This document shows positions 61,030 to 64,000 of a stretch of 64,000 bases of DNA, in pieces. The number at the start of each line of letters is the position of its first letter. Position 1 is the first letter of the stretch. The translations under genes and the position numbers were made by a program. A model generated the notes under the pieces. That model worked only from the letters and a program-made list of their open reading frames with translations, made no database searches and was not told the DNA's origin. Origin of the DNA: Bacteroidetes bacterium GWF2_35_48 (GTDB taxonomy: Bacteria; Bacteroidota; Bacteroidia; Bacteroidales; GWF2-35-48); assembly GCA_001769125.1 (NCBI GenBank), contig MEOG01000123.1, forward strand, positions 1 to 64,000, written 5' to 3'.

Positions 61030-63246
61030 TTAGCGACAAAATTCATTGATTTTTTGACTCGCTTCCGGATGTCCTAATCGTTGTGATGAATGATAATCTT
61101 CACAGGCTTTTTTTGTTTGATTTAATTGGATGTATGCAGTAGCCCTGTTAAAGAAAAAATACGATGCCGTATTATTAATTTTTATCGCTTCATTATAATC
61201 TGAAATTGCTTTTTCATACATGTTAAGAGAAGAATATGCAATGCCCCTGCTGTTGTATGCATCTGCAAATCCGGGTTGCAATTTAATTACTTCTGTAAAA
61301 TCATTAATGGCTGCTTTATCGTTAGAACTTTTCCTGTAGGATTCACCTCTGTTGTATAATGCAAAATGATGTTTCGGATTTTTCGCAAGCACTTTGTTAA
61401 AATCATTAATTGCTTCCTGATATTTTTCAAACTTATTATTCAGGTATCCTCTTAGGTAAAGAGAATTGATGTTTTTATTGTCAAATTTTAACGCTTCATT
61501 GCAATCGGAAAAAGCCTCTTCCATTTTTCCTGTTTGAACGTATGCTAATGCTCTGTTGTAATAGCTGTCAACATTTGCGCTGTCGGTATTAATAGCATGA
61601 GAATAATCGCTCAATGCTTGTGAATTGTTTCCATTCAGATAATATAAATATCCGCGATTATTATATGCCATTGAAAAATCCGGTTTTTTTGAAATTATGT
61701 CTGTATAAAGAACAAATCCGTTTTCCCAAACTTTGTTTCTTTGAAAACTTGTTGTTATAAGAAATAATGAGAGAATGATAAAAGTTGTAACAGTTAATTT
61801 TAAATATTTTTTCCCAAGAGTAGAAAAGGCAAGATAAGTGATAAGAAGAAAAAGACCTAAATAAGCAAGATATGAGTAACGTTCTGCTGTAATAACCCTT
61901 CCTTTTATCGGAATGATGTGCAACACCATAAAAATATTTATAAGAAAGAAGAGGAGTCCGAAAATAATTATTTTCCTATAATTTTTAAATTTCAATATGA
62001 GCAGAGTAAAAATACTTCCTGCAATTGAGATTCCGATAATTGAGTAATAATAAATTTCAGGTAATAATCCCCCTGTTTTTTCGGGATAGGGATAAATGGC
62101 GCATAAATTAAAAGGAGCAAAAAATTTGATAATATAGAAAGACAGAGAATAAGACGCCATGAAGATTCTGTCTAATGGTGAAAAAGTACTGAATTCATTT
62201 TGCAGAAATGTAAAGTGGGAGAAGATAAAAAGCATGAAAACCGAAAATCCAATTAATAACGAAAGTATAATTATCCTTTTTCTATATTTTATATAAAACA
62301 CAGAAATTTTATCTTTAAAAAATGACAAGTTGAAAAATGCTGAAATAGCAAATAAAAAAAATAGTATAGGAAGAATTGTGTGATTAAGAGAAAGAAAAAC
62401 AGTACAAAGAATAATACCTGAAATCAGAGAATATTTTAATTTTTTGTTTTGCAAAAGGTTCTCAAATCGGTCTCTGTTTTTTTCGACCCAATGAATGAAT
62501 ATATAAAGAGCAATAAAGGATAAATAATATCGGAGCTGCATAAAATTTAACAAAATTAACAGCAGTAATATTTTTTCAAAAACCAGCAAAATTGAAAATT
62601 TTCGTGAATGAATATAGTCGAAAAGGAGCAGTATCACAGGAAGAGATAAAGCCTGTATTTTTGATAAAAAAGAAAGTTTTGCGAAAATGAAAACTAACAG
62701 AATAAACAGAAGCGATTTTTTTATCAGATATTTTTGATAAAATAATAAAGAGCTAAGAAAAAACATGGAGTACAGCAGGTCTTTTCTTCCTGTAACCCAT
62801 GCAACAGATTCGCTTCTGAGCGGGTGTACTGCAAATAAAAGGGTTGTAAAAAAAACAATACGCAAATCGGGAGTTATTTTTTTAACTAAAAAAAATACGA
62901 GAATGCAGTTTATCACATGCAACAGGATGTTGAAAATATGATAGGGCATTGGATTTAATTCCCAGAAAAAGTATTGCACCGCAAATGTGAAAAGAGTAAG
63001 ACGCGGTTCCTCTATTTTTGATTCAGAAGAAAAAATTGCCTGAATCCCTTCCCATGTAAAATTTTTTATGTAATTATTTTCTGTAATGTTTATGTTATCG
63101 TCCCAGTTGTAGATAAAGTCATAAGGAATAGTGTTTGCAAAAGTGAAAAAGGCAACACAGAATAAAAGAAACAGCATAATTTTTTTATTGAAAAAAAAAT
63201 GCTTTTTCTCTGCTCCGAAGGCTGTTTTTTTTATTTTTTTGTGCAT
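61030..63246 (-). CDS. TMTC-like multi-pass membrane protein with C-terminal TPRs
   Basis: 738 residues. About ten or eleven helices (residues 20-500) carry the GT-C marks YNWDDNINI near residue 45 and FAVHPLRSESVAWVTGRKDLLYSMFFL, as in TMTC/DUF1736 proteins. Seven TPR units follow (about 505-730: AYNNRGYLYYLNGNNSQALSDYSHAINTD...). Eukaryotic TMTCs are O-mannosyltransferases; the bacterial proteins are uncharacterised, but a lipid-sugar-dependent glycosyltransferase on exported proteins is plausible. Confidence 0.8.
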   Translation of the reverse strand: MHKKIKKTAFGAEKKHFFFNKKIMLFLLFCVAFFTFANTIPYDFIYNWDDNINITENNYIKNFTWEGIQAIFSSESKIEEPRLTLFTFAVQYFFWELNPMPYHIFNILLHVINCILVFFLVKKITPDLRIVFFTTLLFAVHPLRSESVAWVTGRKDLLYSMFFLSSLLFYQKYLIKKSLLFILLVFIFAKLSFLSKIQALSLPVILLLFDYIHSRKFSILLVFEKILLLLILLNFMQLRYYLSFIALYIFIHWVEKNRDRFENLLQNKKLKYSLISGIILCTVFLSLNHTILPILFFLFAISAFFNLSFFKDKISVFYIKYRKRIIILSLLIGFSVFMLFIFSHFTFLQNEFSTFSPLDRIFMASYSLSFYIIKFFAPFNLCAIYPYPEKTGGLLPEIYYYSIIGISIAGSIFTLLILKFKNYRKIIIFGLLFFLINIFMVLHIIPIKGRVITAERYSYLAYLGLFLLITYLAFSTLGKKYLKLTVTTFIILSLFLITTSFQRNKVWENGFVLYTDIISKKPDFSMAYNNRGYLYYLNGNNSQALSDYSHAINTDSANVDSYYNRALAYVQTGKMEEAFSDCNEALKFDNKNINSLYLRGYLNNKFEKYQEAINDFNKVLAKNPKHHFALYNRGESYRKSSNDKAAINDFTEVIKLQPGFADAYNSRGIAYSSLNMYEKAISDYNEAIKINNTASYFFFNRATAYIQLNQTKKACEDYHSSQRLGHPEASQKINEFCR

Positions 63247-63307
63247 TATTCTATTCTGAAAGGAGAAAATTATTAAAAAACAAATGTGATAAAATTTGTT
63301 TTGTCAA

Positions 63308-63335
63308 GCAACCTTTTTAGTAAAAAAAGCGTTTT
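63308..63335 (+). promoter_or_regulatory. Candidate ECF-type promoter
   Basis: GCAACC (63308-63313), 16 nt, CGTTTT (63330-63335). AAGCAACCTTTTT is identical to the 17421 site over 13 bases. It lies 89 nt before the ATG at 63425, farther than at the other sites. Confidence 0.4.
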
Positions 63336-63424
63336 AATAATATTTAAAGCAATGAATTATTTGCAATTAGAAAAATTTATGTTATTTTTCGGACTTGTTA
63401 ACCTGTAAAACCATTCTAAAAATT

Positions 63425-63877
63425 ATGAAAGCAATTTTAATATTTGTTTTGTTCGTATTTTGTTATGTTTCTTCTATTGCTCAGGAATCAAACTATTCAG
63501 TTTTAAAAAATGTTCCATTAAAAAAATACTCTTTCACAATATATGGCATGAATACTTCAGTCCAAGCTGATAATCTGAGTCGCCTTCTTATGCATACACA
63601 TGGGGTATTATATGCCGGTTTTAATGAAGCCAAAACCTCAGGCTTTGTTATTTGCAACAATATAATCTCCAGCAATGAAATAGCAAATGTTTGTGGGCAG
63701 GGTAGTTTTAAGACAGATTACTATACAGAAAAGGCAATATTGTTTGATGAGTTTTTTAACCAAATTGAAAAAATAAATACAGATTTTTTATTTAATTGTT
63801 ATAGTGGTAATGCGTCTCTTGATAAGTTTATCAATGATGGTCGCCTTGAAAAAAAGAATAAAAGAATAACAAAATAA
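63425..63877 (+). CDS. Small secreted protein of unknown function
   Basis: 150 residues from the ATG at 63425 with a signal peptide (MKAILIFVLFVFCYVSSIAQ); an upstream TTG would add ten residues. The body (KKYSFTIYGMNTSVQADNLSRLLMHTHGVLYAGFNEAKTSGFVIC) has a strand-helix-strand-strand order like small ferredoxin-fold domains, without the CxxC of metal-binding ones. No T9SS domain. A secreted protein starts 12 bp downstream. Confidence 0.7.
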   Translation: MKAILIFVLFVFCYVSSIAQESNYSVLKNVPLKKYSFTIYGMNTSVQADNLSRLLMHTHGVLYAGFNEAKTSGFVICNNIISSNEIANVCGQGSFKTDYYTEKAILFDEFFNQIEKINTDFLFNCYSGNASLDKFINDGRLEKKNKRITK

Positions 63878-63889
63878 AGCAATAGACTT

Positions 63890-64000
63890 ATGAAAAAATT
63901 TATATCTTGCTTTCTTATATTATGCTTCTGTTTAGGTGTTTCTTATGGGCAGATAAATTTACCTGTTACAGGAAGTGCTACACACACTACATGCAGCAAT
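63890..64000 (+). CDS. Secreted protein, cut by the window edge
   Basis: The first 37 codons are visible: a signal peptide (MKKFISCFLILCFCLGVSYGQ) followed by INLPVTGSATHTTCSN. In Bacteroidota, this short Gly/Ser/Thr/Cys opening often begins CUB-like or SprB-type T9SS cargo, but too little is present to decide. It lies 12 bp after the small secreted protein and is probably in the same operon. Confidence 0.7.
   Translation, partial: MKKFISCFLILCFCLGVSYGQINLPVTGSATHTTCSN

Overview
The window looks like a chromosomal segment of a free-living member of the Bacteroidota. The signs are: low GC; secreted proteins ending in type IX secretion (T9SS) sorting domains of both the short type A and the CHU_C/gliding-motility type B; SprB-like and PKD repeat adhesins; a plug protein of the TonB-receptor kind; the small ribosomal protein THX; and promoters of the Bacteroidota form TTTG-19-TAnnTTTG (clearest in front of polA and hicBA). 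Most genes lack an obvious Shine-Dalgarno sequence. No species is assigned.

Layout. 0.6-9.1 kb: housekeeping and small operons (DEAD-box helicase, nitronate monooxygenase-like enzyme, FKBP isomerase, a hicBA toxin-antitoxin cassette between direct repeats, an ABC-F ATPase, two paralogous membrane proteins, a DUF1460 amidase). 9.1-12.5 kb: a 1120-residue secreted MORN-repeat protein ending in a caspase-like protease domain. 12.6-13.0 kb: an 11-bp tandem array. 13.1-17.0 kb: a plug-type surface protein and an ECF sigma / TPR membrane protein / surface protein group. 17.4-30.2 kb: a T9SS adhesin region with a 1548-residue adhesin, a TPR-SpoIIE phosphatase, and a second ECF sigma whose partner is a membrane protein carrying a T9SS domain. 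Four loci share a candidate ECF-type promoter. 30.3-36.2 kb: MBOAT/SGNH acyl-transfer pair, esterase, and two envelope proteins.

36.3-43.1 kb: a decayed type I restriction-modification island beside a CAU tRNA gene. hsdM has two in-frame stops. hsdS and hsdR survive only as an N-terminal and a C-terminal stub on either side of an IS200/IS605 element. Between them lie dinD, a duplicated pair of tiny genes, a DUF3800 gene and a broken nuclease-like gene. 43.4-52.3 kb: polA, a large FtsX-type permease, a beta-barrel/lipoprotein pair and an orphan N-terminal transketolase half. 52.4-64 kb: T9SS cargo, an N-acetyl sugar amidotransferase, ruvX, a zeta-toxin cassette inserted at the 3' end of ruvX, def, a lipoprotein, comEC, a TMTC-like membrane protein and small secreted proteins.

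The most distinctive feature is the density of structured intergenic DNA: hairpins with different stems but one conserved 14-nt loop, two MITE-like elements whose stems co-vary around a conserved core, nested palindromes, an in-frame palindrome inside a SpoIIE phosphatase gene, and three accessory cassettes (hicBA, dinD, zeta toxin) each bounded by direct repeats that in two cases duplicate the 3' end of the upstream gene. All functional calls come from reading motifs in the translated sequence; no database search was run.
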